Source: Dasania marina DSM 21967
Lineage (GTDB): Bacteria > Pseudomonadota > Gammaproteobacteria > Pseudomonadales > Dasaniaceae
Length of the DNA: 64,000 nt
Direction: 5' to 3'
Assembly: GCF_000373485.1 (NCBI RefSeq)
Contig: NZ_KB891575.1
Span: 864,168-928,167 of the forward strand
Made by a program: the position numbers and the translations under genes. Below are positions 43,856 to 53,147 of the stretch, piece after piece. Position 1 is the stretch's first letter. Every line of letters begins with the position of its first letter. The notes under the pieces were generated by a model, which was not told the DNA's origin, searched no databases, and worked only from the letters and a program-made list of their open reading frames with translations.

Positions 43856-44875
43856 ATGCGCGTACTCATCATTAAAACAACCTCTATGGGTGACGTTATC
43901 CACACCCTGCCGGCATTAAATGATGCGGTTAAAGCCATACCCACAATTCGTTTTGATTGGGTGGTAGAAGAGGGCTTTGAAGAAATTCCCAGCTGGCACC
44001 CCGCGGTAGACGAAGTCATCCCCGTCGCCATACGGCGCTGGCGTAAAAGCTTATGGCAAAGTTTAGGTAGCGCCGAATGGAAGCAGTGCAAACAAATGCT
44101 GCGGCAACGTCACTACGATTGTGTCATCGACGCCCAGGGCTTGGTAAAAAGCGCCTGGCTAGCTCGTTATACCCGCGCCCCGCGCTTTGGCTACGACAAA
44201 CACTCGGTGCGTGAACGTTTAGCCACCTTGGCCTATCATCACAAAATTTCTGTACCCAAAGATATGCACGCAGTAGAGCGCACCCGTCGCTTATTTGCCG
44301 AGTCGCTGGGTTACCAATTACCCACAGAAAATGGCGTAGTCAGCAAAGGTTGCTACGGCGTGGGAAAAGAACAATTTATCGGCTCGGGCGAAAGCAAGCC
44401 CAACGTGGTGTTTTTACATGGCACTACCCGCCACAATAAACACTGGCCTGAACAATACTGGGTAGAGCTGTGTAAAATTATTTGCTCCAAAGGCTATGCT
44501 GTCTACCTGCCCTGGGGCAACGAGGTGGAGCAATCCCGCGCCCAGCGCATCGCCGAAAAGGCTAACTGTGCAGAAGTGTTACCCAAATTAAATATACGCG
44601 GCGTAGCCTGTGTGTTAGCCAAGGCCAACGCGGTAGTAGCCGTGGACACAGGGCTGGGTCACTTAACTGCCGCCTTGGGCATACCGGCTATATCTTTATA
44701 TGGCACCACCAGCCCCGATTTAATCGGCGCCTATGGCGACCACCAAATGCATTTATGCGCTAAAGATTTCACCCCGGTTAATGATACGGCTATAGACCCG
44801 AAAGAAATGGCCGCGCTAACACCGGCAGTGGTGGCGGAGCGCTTGCTGCCTTTATTACCCATGTTACCGGTATAA
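43856..44875 (+). CDS. waaC: ADP-heptose:LPS heptosyltransferase I
   Basis: A 339-residue GT9 enzyme that adds the first heptose to Kdo2-lipid A. It shows MRVLIIKTTSMGDVIHTLPA at the start, DCVIDAQGLVKSAWLARY and FLHGTTRHNKHWPE, then VAVDTGLGHLTAALGIPA. It is 20 residues longer than E. coli WaaC (319). It lies 27 bases after waaF and 3 bases before the waaG-type gene, so the operon continues. Confidence 0.94.
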   Translation: MRVLIIKTTSMGDVIHTLPALNDAVKAIPTIRFDWVVEEGFEEIPSWHPAVDEVIPVAIRRWRKSLWQSLGSAEWKQCKQMLRQRHYDCVIDAQGLVKSAWLARYTRAPRFGYDKHSVRERLATLAYHHKISVPKDMHAVERTRRLFAESLGYQLPTENGVVSKGCYGVGKEQFIGSGESKPNVVFLHGTTRHNKHWPEQYWVELCKIICSKGYAVYLPWGNEVEQSRAQRIAEKANCAEVLPKLNIRGVACVLAKANAVVAVDTGLGHLTAALGIPAISLYGTTSPDLIGAYGDHQMHLCAKDFTPVNDTAIDPKEMAALTPAVVAERLLPLLPMLPV

Positions 44876-44878
44876 ATT

Positions 44879-46021
44879 ATGCGCATTGCATTCTGCCTTT
44901 ATAAATATTTCCCCTACGGTGGCTTGCAGCGTGATTTCATCCGTTTCTTACAAGAGGCGCAGAGCCGTGGTTATCCGTGCCGTATTTATTGTATTAGTTG
45001 GCAGGGTGACAAACCGGCCAATGTAGACCTGCGTTTTGTGCCGGCCAAGGCTTGGAGTAATCATAGGCGTAATGAAAAATACGCTCGCTGGGTGCAGCAA
45101 GATTTAGCGCAAGATCCGGTTGATGTAGTCTTCGGCTTTAATAAAATGCCGGGCTTGGATATTTATTACGCGGCCGACTCTTGTTATGAAGATAAGGCAA
45201 AATATAGCCGTGGTTTCTTATACCGCCTAGGTGCACGCTATAAGCATTTTTCCCGTTATGAACAGGCGATATTTACCCGCGGCCAGCACACGGATATTTT
45301 GTTAATCTCCGAAACGGAAAAGCAAAAATTTATAAAGCACTATCATACCGAAGAGCAGCGTATGCATATGTTGCCCCCGGGGATTAGCAAAGATAGATGC
45401 GCGCCTACTAATGCCCCAGAGATACGCCAGCAGTTTAGGCGGGAGTTTGGCCTGGCCGAAGACGACAATCTGCTATTGTTTGTGGGATCAGGCTTTATTA
45501 AAAAAGGCTTGGGTAGAGCCATTACCGCATTGGCCGCCTTACCTGAAGCTGTACAAAATAAAACCCAGCTATTTATATTAGGGCAAGATAAGCAGAAACG
45601 CTTTGAGCAGCTGGCTAGGCAGTTGGGGGTGGCTAGCCGTGTTAAATTCATGTCTGGCCGCGATGATGTGCCACGCTTTTTGTTGAGCGCTGATGTGTTG
45701 GTGCACCCTGCCTTGGATGAAGCCGCGGGTATCGTGTTATTAGAGGCACTGGTGGCAGGGCTGCCGGTGCTAGTCACCGACGTGTGCGGCTACGCTCCTT
45801 TTATTGCCGACGCTAAAGCGGGCTGTGTGTTGGCATCCCCCTTTAATCAAGAACTGATGAATCAACAGCTGCAAAAAATGCTTAACCGAGAAGCGGCAAA
45901 ACAATGGCGGCAAAACGCCATAGCCTATTCGCAGCGTGAAGACTTATACAGCATGCATGCCACCGGTATTGATATTTTAGAGCGCACTTATCAGCGGTTA
46001 CAACAAGAAGCAGGTGGGTGA
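44879..46021 (+). CDS. waaG: LPS core glucosyltransferase I (GT4)
   Basis: A 380-residue GT4 enzyme (E. coli WaaG 374), which adds the first hexose to the heptose core. The N-terminal CLYKYFPYGGLQRDFIRF is the diagnostic WaaG start. The C-terminal half has FVGSGFIKKGLGRAI, LVHPALDEAAGIVLLEAL and PVLVTDVCGYAPFI, the nucleotide-sugar site. The stop overlaps the next ATG in TGATG. The acceptor sugar can differ between species. Confidence 0.92.
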   Translation: MRIAFCLYKYFPYGGLQRDFIRFLQEAQSRGYPCRIYCISWQGDKPANVDLRFVPAKAWSNHRRNEKYARWVQQDLAQDPVDVVFGFNKMPGLDIYYAADSCYEDKAKYSRGFLYRLGARYKHFSRYEQAIFTRGQHTDILLISETEKQKFIKHYHTEEQRMHMLPPGISKDRCAPTNAPEIRQQFRREFGLAEDDNLLLFVGSGFIKKGLGRAITALAALPEAVQNKTQLFILGQDKQKRFEQLARQLGVASRVKFMSGRDDVPRFLLSADVLVHPALDEAAGIVLLEALVAGLPVLVTDVCGYAPFIADAKAGCVLASPFNQELMNQQLQKMLNREAAKQWRQNAIAYSQREDLYSMHATGIDILERTYQRLQQEAGG

Positions 46022-46836
46022 TGGAATTATATATACGGGGTGATATAGAGCAGGCCTGGGGTGACAGCGACCCTTTTCAAGAAGTGGAAAAGCTGCGAGG
46101 CGAGGTTTATCGCAACAAAGAAGGCCGCACCACACTGCAAACGCAAATCAACGGCAAAAGCTTTTTTGTGAAAGTGCATCGCGGTATAGGCTGGAAAGAG
46201 ATATTCAAAAACCTAGTGCAGTTTCGTTTGCCTATTGTGGGTGCCAGCAACGAGTTTGCGGCAGCCGAAAAGTTGGCGTCACTAGGGGTGGATACCTTAA
46301 CCACTGCCGCCTTTGGTAAAAAAGGCTGCAACCCGGCTACGCAGTTATCCTTTATTGTTACCGATGACTTGAGCAATACCATTAGCCTAGAAGATTACTG
46401 TGCCAACTGGAAAAATAAGCCCCCGGGTTTTGTCCATAAGAAATTATTAATAGAACTGTTGGCTCATGTCAGTCATGTTATGCATGGCGCGGGCATTAAT
46501 CACCGAGATTATTATATTTGCCACTTTCTGCTAGAGAAAGAATCGCTGGTCGATTTAAGCGCCCCAAAATGCTACTTAATAGATTTACACAGAGCGCAGC
46601 TGCGCAATAAAACACCGCAGCGCTGGGCAGTTAAAGATATTGCCGGCTTGTATTTTTCGGCTATGGATGCGGGCCTGACTAAACGAGATTGTTTACGCTT
46701 TATGCGTATCTATCAGGCCGGTCTCTCACCTTCAGTGAAGCAGAAGGAATTCTGGCTAGCCGTTAATCAAAAAGCCATGGCGCTGTACCAAAAAGATCAC
46801 GGCCGGCCATCGCCTTGTGAAAAGTGGTGGCAGTAG
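46021..46836 (+). CDS. waaP: LPS core heptose(I) kinase
   Basis: A 271-residue protein close to E. coli WaaP (265), which phosphorylates heptose I of the inner core; that phosphate supports outer-membrane stability. Seen are VKVHRGIGWKEIFKNL, VTDDLSNTISLEDYC and the kinase HRDYYICHFLLE with the catalytic aspartate, then CYLIDLHRAQLR. I start at ATG 46021, which overlaps the previous stop, rather than the GTG three bases upstream. Confidence 0.95.
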   Translation: MELYIRGDIEQAWGDSDPFQEVEKLRGEVYRNKEGRTTLQTQINGKSFFVKVHRGIGWKEIFKNLVQFRLPIVGASNEFAAAEKLASLGVDTLTTAAFGKKGCNPATQLSFIVTDDLSNTISLEDYCANWKNKPPGFVHKKLLIELLAHVSHVMHGAGINHRDYYICHFLLEKESLVDLSAPKCYLIDLHRAQLRNKTPQRWAVKDIAGLYFSAMDAGLTKRDCLRFMRIYQAGLSPSVKQKEFWLAVNQKAMALYQKDHGRPSPCEKWWQ

Positions 46837-46837
46837 T

Positions 46838-47626
46838 ATGTTGGCTGTGAAGGCAGTGGCTACCGATGCAGGTGATAAAATTTACTGTGCAGACGAAGCA
46901 TGGCTTAAGCATTTTTTAGCTAGCGGAAAAAGTTTGGCGCAGTGCTTAGCAAGCGCTACCTTGCTTAAAGCTGATGATAAGATTAAAGCAGCTTTGCTAG
47001 ACAATCCCCCGTTGTTTATTAAGTGCTATAGCGCAATTGGCTGGCTGCAGCGTTTGCGTTCCGCGTTGGGTAAGAATCGTGCTAAGCGAGTTTATAGTAT
47101 CAGCATGCGATTGACTGCCGCGGAAGTGCCTGTTGCCAAGCCTATAGCCTATGGCTATAAAGACTATTGTTGGACGAAAGATAGTTACTTTTTATGTGAG
47201 GCTTTTTCTAATGGCTGCCTAGACTTAAAGCAGCTGTATCATAGCGAGCGCTGGCGCAGTATTGACGCGCAGCAGTTGCTAATAAAAATTGCTAGTGCGC
47301 TGGCAAAAATGCATAAGGCTAAGTTGTGTCATGGTGACCTTAAATGGTCGAATATTATTGTGGCAGACAATGGTCGTGATTTTTGGTTTGTTGATTTAGA
47401 TGGCGCCAGATCCAGTTACTTAAATAAAAAAGACTCCGGCCGTGATTTGGCGAGATTTTTAATAAATGCGAAAGAGTTTTCGCTTAGTGAAGATTTACAG
47501 GGTGTATTTTTACAAGCTTATGCCCAGCAACATGATTGTGAACTTAAGGTGATTAAACAGTGGTTGGCACCTGCCTATAATAAGTTGTCCGCCAGGCATC
47601 GCAGTAAATATCAATCAAAGCTATAA
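46838..47626 (+). CDS. LPS core kinase-fold protein (WapP/InaA-like)
   Basis: A 262-residue protein with the lipopolysaccharide-kinase fold: LCEAFSNGCLDLKQL, HGDLKWSNIIV (catalytic loop, about residues 164-174) and FVDLDGARSSYL (metal-binding DxD). I use the ATG at 46838, one base after the waaP stop triplet, not the GTG inside waaP at 46817. In Pseudomonas, WapP in the same position phosphorylates heptose II; that role is likely here but not shown. Confidence 0.85.
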   Translation: MLAVKAVATDAGDKIYCADEAWLKHFLASGKSLAQCLASATLLKADDKIKAALLDNPPLFIKCYSAIGWLQRLRSALGKNRAKRVYSISMRLTAAEVPVAKPIAYGYKDYCWTKDSYFLCEAFSNGCLDLKQLYHSERWRSIDAQQLLIKIASALAKMHKAKLCHGDLKWSNIIVADNGRDFWFVDLDGARSSYLNKKDSGRDLARFLINAKEFSLSEDLQGVFLQAYAQQHDCELKVIKQWLAPAYNKLSARHRSKYQSKL

Positions 47627-47679
47627 ATTAAATAGTTGCATAGCTGTGGAATATGGCTGGCAAGAAACAGAGAAACAGC

Positions 47680-48072
47680 ATGAAAAGAGTTATCACGTTT
47701 GGCACTTACGATGTATTTCACCTAGGGCACTTGCGATTATTGCAGCGAGCGGCTGAGTATGGTGACTCGCTAGTGGTGGGTGTTTCTTCTGATGCGTTAA
47801 ATTTTAAGAAAAAAGGGCGCAACCCGATTTATAGCCAGCATGACAGAATGGAAATTGTGTCAGGCCTAAAAGTTGTTGATAGTGTTTTTTTAGAAGAAGA
47901 TTTAGAACTGAAGATGGAGTACATCAAGTCGCAAAAGGCTGATGTGTTGGTGATGGGTGATGATTGGGCCGGTAAGTTCGATTTTTGCCAAGCTATCTGC
48001 GAGGTAGTCTACTTAGAAAGGACGCCTTCTATTTCTACTACCGCGCTTATCGAAGTTATCAAAGAAATATAA
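47680..48072 (+). CDS. Glycerol-3-phosphate cytidylyltransferase, TagD type
   Basis: A 130-residue nucleotidyltransferase that makes CDP-glycerol from CTP and glycerol-3-phosphate. The HxGH motif lies in VFHLGHLRLLQRA (about residues 11-23), and VMGDDWAGKFDF, then CEVVYLERTPSISTT, match Bacillus TagD closely. I chose the ATG at 47680 because the motif GTYDVFHLGH then sits at the family position; the upstream ATG at 47653 would add nine poorly conserved residues. A CDP-glycerol-using transferase lies convergently just beside it. Confidence 0.9.
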   Translation: MKRVITFGTYDVFHLGHLRLLQRAAEYGDSLVVGVSSDALNFKKKGRNPIYSQHDRMEIVSGLKVVDSVFLEEDLELKMEYIKSQKADVLVMGDDWAGKFDFCQAICEVVYLERTPSISTTALIEVIKEI

Positions 48073-48079
48073 TCTCGCG

Positions 48080-49312
48080 TTATTGCTTTGCTGAATTGAC
48101 CAGTAGTTGGTGTATGGCTTGGCAGCGGCTGCCGTCTAATGGCTGGTGAAAAAAGCGTTTAAGCCATAATTGTTTTTCGGCAACGCTAATCGATGGTTGT
48201 GCTAGCAGCGCTGCGAGCGTGGAGGCCAATTGCTGCCAAGTTTGCGTGAGTGGACCGGGGAATTGGTTATCATAATCGTATAATAAGCCGCGACTGCCTT
48301 GATACTGTTCTATATCAAAGGCGTAGCCCACTATAGGTTTATCCAGCAGTAAAAAATCTACCCATAGGCTAGAGTAATCGGTAATTAATATATCCGTGTT
48401 GCGCATTACCGTGTTTAGCTCGGGGTAGTGGCGATAATCCAAATCCAAAACGTTTGCATTGTCTATAAAAGGGCTGAATAAGCCCTGATCTCTTGGGTGG
48501 GCACGTATACCTAATACGGCATTGTGTTGGGATAAAGTAGTAGTTAACTGCGCCATACTCTCAGAGTTGAAGCCGCAGGCTTTACGATCATAGTCGCGAA
48601 AAGTGGGTGCGTATAAAACCAACTTTTTACCATTGAGCAGGGCTTTGAGTTTGCTTTGATCGGCTGCAAGATCTTGAGGGAGTTGCTCGGCAGGGCAGGT
48701 GAGCCAGTCGTTACGTGGAATCCCCGTCACTTTGATGCGTTGGGCGTCCATTAAAAAGCACCCGGCGATTAAGGCTCTCTCAGTAATCGAGGAGACACAA
48801 AAGGCATCAATGCCTAGGCCGCGTTTAAACAGTTTACTTAAGCTGCCGCGCTTAAACTTATAGTCTAGATTACACATACCTTTTAACGGGATGCCATGCC
48901 ATAGGTTAATGACCGAAGGCTTAAACATGCTATAAAGGCCGCGCAACTCTTGGCTGCCGTGGGTAACAAAATAAGCATGGGTGTTGCTGCGCAGGCGAAA
49001 GTGGCCGTGCCGCCAGCTATGGGGGAAGACTACGGTGATGCCTGGATATAGCCGTTGGTATTGCGCTATCTCGTCATCGCGCGCGTTAATCAAGTAGGGC
49101 GTGATGTCGGCTTGTTGGTAAGCATAGTCCAGCATAGCGCGCAGGTTGCCGTCTAAGCCTTGGTGTTCGCTTAATAGAAATCCCCAGAGCTGTTGTTCTC
49201 CGTTTGTTTTTCGTACTGCCAGAGAGAGTAGCTTAGCCAGTGGCGATAGCAGGCTGGCCAGTTGCTGTAGACGTTTTTGGGTGCGCTTGGAATGCATGGG
49301 TGGCCTTGGCAA
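48080..49312 (-). CDS. CDP-glycerol glycerophosphotransferase family protein
   Basis: A 410-residue protein of the TagF/TagB-type family, which transfers glycerol-phosphate from CDP-glycerol to a sugar or polyol-phosphate chain. Seen are NLWHGIPLKGMCNLDY (about residues 158-173), KLVLYAPTFRDYDR and the C-terminal TDILITDYSSLWVDFLLLDKP. No membrane helix is evident, so it is probably peripheral to the inner membrane. Its stop lies 7 bases from that of the TagD gene, on opposite strands. The likely acceptor is the LPS core or a related glycan. Confidence 0.9.
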   Translation of the reverse strand: MPRPPMHSKRTQKRLQQLASLLSPLAKLLSLAVRKTNGEQQLWGFLLSEHQGLDGNLRAMLDYAYQQADITPYLINARDDEIAQYQRLYPGITVVFPHSWRHGHFRLRSNTHAYFVTHGSQELRGLYSMFKPSVINLWHGIPLKGMCNLDYKFKRGSLSKLFKRGLGIDAFCVSSITERALIAGCFLMDAQRIKVTGIPRNDWLTCPAEQLPQDLAADQSKLKALLNGKKLVLYAPTFRDYDRKACGFNSESMAQLTTTLSQHNAVLGIRAHPRDQGLFSPFIDNANVLDLDYRHYPELNTVMRNTDILITDYSSLWVDFLLLDKPIVGYAFDIEQYQGSRGLLYDYDNQFPGPLTQTWQQLASTLAALLAQPSISVAEKQLWLKRFFHQPLDGSRCQAIHQLLVNSAKQ

Positions 49313-49324
49313 ATTGATAAGATA

Positions 49325-50146
49325 TTAAGACAGCGGGTAAATAAGCCCATTATCTACATGAGTTCGAGGCAGGTTGGGTGAGCCTAGCCGGTCAGGGTTT
49401 TTGGTGCTTAGCCTATGCATCGTCGTCTGGTAAACCTCTAATGACAGGCGGCTGGCGGCTGCGCGGTTAAAGCGTGAATAGTGCTGAAGGTAGCTTTGGT
49501 AAAAACGCATACGGTCGGTGCGGCTAAGGTCTATGTCAGCGAGCATGCCTATCTGTACCAAGTTTTTTACAATAAGTTTATAGGGTATGCGTTTAAAGGA
49601 TTGATTGCGCTCATTGTCGATGAGGTGGAAGGTGTAGGGTTGTTTGCCCAGTTCCACCAGCACATTGTTTGGTCTGAGGTCGCCGTGGATTATACCCGCG
49701 CTGTGCAGCTGGCCAACCAGTTTACCCAACGAGCGTAGCAGTTCACGTTTCCAATACAGAGCTTGTGCGTTGCTGGGCTGGCGGAAATAGCTGGCTATGC
49801 AACTGCCTACACCTATGCCATTAACCGCTAGCGTTAACATAAACTCACGCCCGCCGCTGAGCTTGCCCCAGGCAATTACGGCTGGGGTGTTAAAACCTTG
49901 CTTGGGCAATGTTTGGGACTGAGTTATGGCTCGCTGGCCGCGGCTGCCCCGCAACCAAGCCTTGGGCGTCTCCCAAATATTACGAGGTAGAAAGGCTTTG
50001 TAAAACAGGCTGTGGTCAGCATTCACCGCTACCTTAGCATAGGGCGATGAGTCCACCGATTGCCAACCATTGGGTAGTGTGGCGGCATTAAGTTGCTGTA
50101 TTTCGGCTGCTAGGGCTGCGTTAGTCGGGGTTAGCCATGTAATCAT
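49325..50146 (-). CDS. Lipopolysaccharide kinase-fold protein (WapQ/InaA-like)
   Basis: A 273-residue protein with the kinase-like fold of WaaP/InaA members: VNADHSLFYKAFLPR, IIHGDLRPNNVLVELG (catalytic loop, about residues 154-169) and FHLIDNERNQSFKR. It is 12 bases upstream of the CDP-glycerol transferase gene on the minus strand, so the pair is probably co-transcribed. It is the third kinase-fold gene in this LPS region. The sugar or polyol acceptor is unknown. Confidence 0.85.
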   Translation of the reverse strand: MITWLTPTNAALAAEIQQLNAATLPNGWQSVDSSPYAKVAVNADHSLFYKAFLPRNIWETPKAWLRGSRGQRAITQSQTLPKQGFNTPAVIAWGKLSGGREFMLTLAVNGIGVGSCIASYFRQPSNAQALYWKRELLRSLGKLVGQLHSAGIIHGDLRPNNVLVELGKQPYTFHLIDNERNQSFKRIPYKLIVKNLVQIGMLADIDLSRTDRMRFYQSYLQHYSRFNRAAASRLSLEVYQTTMHRLSTKNPDRLGSPNLPRTHVDNGLIYPLS

Positions 50147-50299
50147 TGGTAAGTCGCCAAGGGCTTAGGTGGGGCAATGATACAAATCTTGAGAAACGAA
50201 TGCATGGCTATTCTACGCTTTAGAGTAAGTAAGAGAGAGTTCATGGTTTTTAGCTTGCTATGATAACATGCTGTTTTTCTTGAATAATCAATCATATCC

Positions 50300-51796
50300 A
50301 TGCTTTTTAACTCTCATATCTTTATTTTTATATTCCTGCCCGTGGTTTGGCTGGGCTATAACTACTTTAAGTCGGCCGACAGGCAAGAATCTGGCATCAT
50401 CTTCCTGGTGTTCAGTAGCTTGGTGTTTTATGGCTATTGGAATGCTTATTATTTACTTCTAATTGGCTGCTCAATAGTCGCCAATTACGGCATGGGCTTA
50501 TTAATAGAGCGGCAAACCCGGTATAAGCGGGCTTGGCTGTTTATTGGGGTTGCTGCCAACCTGACCTTATTAGCCTATTACAAGTACCTGGGCTTTTTTG
50601 TTTTAAATTATAACTACTTTGCCGAAACGCCGATGGCGTTAGAGTCCATTGTATTACCGCTAGCGATATCCTTTTTTACCTTCCAGCAGATAACCTATTT
50701 GGTTGATAGCGCCAAAGGCCTGACTAGCGAGCATAGCTTTTGGCATTATTGCCTGTACGTCACATTCTTCCCGCAATTAATAGCTGGCCCTATAGTCCAC
50801 CACAAAGAAATGCTACCGCAATTTACCCGGCGGCAGCCTAGAGCCATTCAGTATAGCGATTTGGCGATAGGCATTAGTATCTTTGCCATGGGCCTGTTTA
50901 AGAAAGTGATGGTGGCGGATAATCTGGCGCCTTATGCCGGTGATGTTTTTTCACATGCTGAGGCAGGACTGCCACTAAGTGCTTATGATGCCTGGGTGGG
51001 GGCGCTGGCTTATACCTTTCAATTGTATTTTGATTTTTCGGGCTATGCCGATATGGCTATAGGCATAGCTAGAATGTTTTCTATTAGGCTGCCGCTAAAC
51101 TTCAATTCGCCCTATAAGGCTAATAATATTATCGATTTTTGGCGGCGCTGGCATATGACGCTGTCACGGTTTTTGCGAGATTATCTCTATATTCCTTTGG
51201 GCGGCTCACGCAAGGGTAGGGTTAGGCGGTTAATCAACCTGTTTGTCACTATGTTGTTGGGTGGCTTGTGGCACGGAGCAGGCTGGACGTTTGTGGTGTG
51301 GGGTTGCCTGCATGGTATTTACTTGATGATTAACCATGGTTGGCGCAGCCTTGTTTCGGCTAATGACACTGAAGGTAAGGGGCGGTCAGAAAGCAGAGTT
51401 AAACAATGTTTACTGGCAGCGCTATCGAGAGTGTTAACCATGCTGGCGGTAGTGATTGCTTGGGTGTTTTTTAGGGCGGCAGATATCAATTCAGCAGTAG
51501 AAATCGTCATGGCTATGCTAGGATTTTCTGGCAATGCGAGTGAAATTTTTGAAGTATCGAAATCTCTGCCGGCCATTGTGTTGTTGTTTCTATGGGTTTG
51601 GCTATTTCCTAATGCGCAAGATCTGATGAAAAAGTATAGACCAGCCTATGGCTTCGACTCGAAGAGGTCTGCGTCTAGTATGGTTACCCTGTTGTGGCGG
51701 CCAACACTCAAATGGTTTTTTGTTGTGATGCTTATGTTGATTATCGCAATATTAAATCTTACTCAATTAAGTGAATTTATATATTTTCAATTTTGA
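50300..51796 (+). CDS. MBOAT-family O-acyltransferase (AlgI-like)
   Basis: A 498-residue membrane protein with about 11 helices. It shows LPLAISFFTFQQITYLVD and the core FDFSGYADMAIGIARMF, LPLNFNSPYKANNIIDFWRRWHMTLSRFLRDY in pieces, and the catalytic-histidine segment GGLWHGAGWTFVVWG, as in AlgI, PatA and DltB. These move acyl groups (commonly acetyl) across the membrane to a glycan. The following gene overlaps its stop region in a four-base arrangement and is likely the periplasmic partner. Confidence 0.93.
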   Translation: MLFNSHIFIFIFLPVVWLGYNYFKSADRQESGIIFLVFSSLVFYGYWNAYYLLLIGCSIVANYGMGLLIERQTRYKRAWLFIGVAANLTLLAYYKYLGFFVLNYNYFAETPMALESIVLPLAISFFTFQQITYLVDSAKGLTSEHSFWHYCLYVTFFPQLIAGPIVHHKEMLPQFTRRQPRAIQYSDLAIGISIFAMGLFKKVMVADNLAPYAGDVFSHAEAGLPLSAYDAWVGALAYTFQLYFDFSGYADMAIGIARMFSIRLPLNFNSPYKANNIIDFWRRWHMTLSRFLRDYLYIPLGGSRKGRVRRLINLFVTMLLGGLWHGAGWTFVVWGCLHGIYLMINHGWRSLVSANDTEGKGRSESRVKQCLLAALSRVLTMLAVVIAWVFFRAADINSAVEIVMAMLGFSGNASEIFEVSKSLPAIVLLFLWVWLFPNAQDLMKKYRPAYGFDSKRSASSMVTLLWRPTLKWFFVVMLMLIIAILNLTQLSEFIYFQF

Positions 51797-51798
51797 TT

Positions 51799-52968
51799 AT
51801 GTTTAAACGATATTTTATAGCATTGTTGGTAGTTATTATTTCTGTGATATTCGCTACTGCGGGTTTTACCTGGCGGGTTGATCCTTATGGTTTGTATGGG
51901 GAGTATACGAAAGAAGATAGTTTTAAAAAACCAGAAGTCAATAATCAAATACGTTTGCATAAGCGAGCGCAATTAGAGTGTAACCGTTACGATGCTTTGA
52001 TATTGGGTAATTCACGCGCTTATCGTGCGTATGATCCCGAGCATGTTTTTTTTAATGGTTACAGTACTTACAATTTGGCTTTAAGTGGTGCCCATGTCGA
52101 TGAAATATATAGTGTTTTAAAATACGCTAATAGAAATTCAGATGTTAAGAAAGTACTCTTGGTTTTGGATTATAGTCTGCAAAAAGATATAGATAATTCC
52201 GAAACCAAAATATCATCAAATATATTTAGAAATGCTAACCCAGATATTTCCCAAAAACTTTTATTCCTGCGTAATACATTGCTGTCGGTGAAGTCGCTTA
52301 AAGATAGTTATAAAACGCTTTCTTATAGCGCTAGTGATGGTGATAGAGTTACGGAGCGAGGGTTTTATAATGAAAAGATAAATAATTATTTAGAAAAAGA
52401 CTTTCGGCGATTAGAATTAGATTATTTAAACAAGCTAGTGGTTGCCGGTGTAGAGGCGCAGGTGGAATCAGAGCATGACCGATTTAAGTATTACTATAGA
52501 GAAGTATTAGCTTATCTATATAAGAATGATATTGACGCGACAATAGTAGTATCCCCTCTGCATGCTAGATTTTTACAGGTACTTCAGGCGGCTGGGCTGT
52601 GGTCGAATTACGAGGATTGGAAAAAAATCTTGGTGGTGGAAAATACTGAATATGCACAGAAGTATAATGTAGCACCCTACTCCGTTTATGATGCTGCAAT
52701 ATATAACGCCTATAACACTGAGATCATAAGCGCTGATAAGCTGTCAAAATGGTATTTTGAATCCTCCCATGCTAGGCCAGAATACGGGAGCGCTTTGTTA
52801 GATGAGATAATGGAGGGCAAAGATAGCGGTCTAGCTGTGAGGCTAAGTGTTAACAGTATGGACGAGCACTTTGAGCATCAAAGAGCGCAGAGGCTGCGCT
52901 ATTTAGAATGCTGTGGCGGGCAGGTAATGCACATTAAAAGTGAGCGTCATGGGCTGGATAATAAATGA
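51799..52968 (+). CDS. SGNH-hydrolase-like partner of the MBOAT protein
   Basis: A 389-residue protein with one N-terminal membrane helix (about residues 5-23, LLVVIISVIFATAGF) and a large extracytoplasmic part. LILGNSRAYRAYDP near residue 70 fits the GxSxx block of AlgJ/DltD-like SGNH proteins, and ESSHARPEYGSALLDEIM near the end fits the histidine block. These partners take the acyl group from the MBOAT protein to a glycan. The start ATG at 51799 is preferred over the TTG at 51793. Overall similarity to named families is modest. Confidence 0.75.
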   Translation: MFKRYFIALLVVIISVIFATAGFTWRVDPYGLYGEYTKEDSFKKPEVNNQIRLHKRAQLECNRYDALILGNSRAYRAYDPEHVFFNGYSTYNLALSGAHVDEIYSVLKYANRNSDVKKVLLVLDYSLQKDIDNSETKISSNIFRNANPDISQKLLFLRNTLLSVKSLKDSYKTLSYSASDGDRVTERGFYNEKINNYLEKDFRRLELDYLNKLVVAGVEAQVESEHDRFKYYYREVLAYLYKNDIDATIVVSPLHARFLQVLQAAGLWSNYEDWKKILVVENTEYAQKYNVAPYSVYDAAIYNAYNTEIISADKLSKWYFESSHARPEYGSALLDEIMEGKDSGLAVRLSVNSMDEHFEHQRAQRLRYLECCGGQVMHIKSERHGLDNK

Positions 52969-53147
52969 GCGCCTGGGCTGCGGGGAGGTGCTGCTCGTTA
53001 CGTTAGCTCGTGATAGTATGGCGGCTATGATGGTAAGAGAGTAGAAAGGTTCGATTTGCTAGGACGGCAGCGGTTATCAAATCACCTGTGAGTGGCAATG
53101 TATAAAGGTAGATAGCCTTATTATTAATACGGTATTGCGGTATAAAT

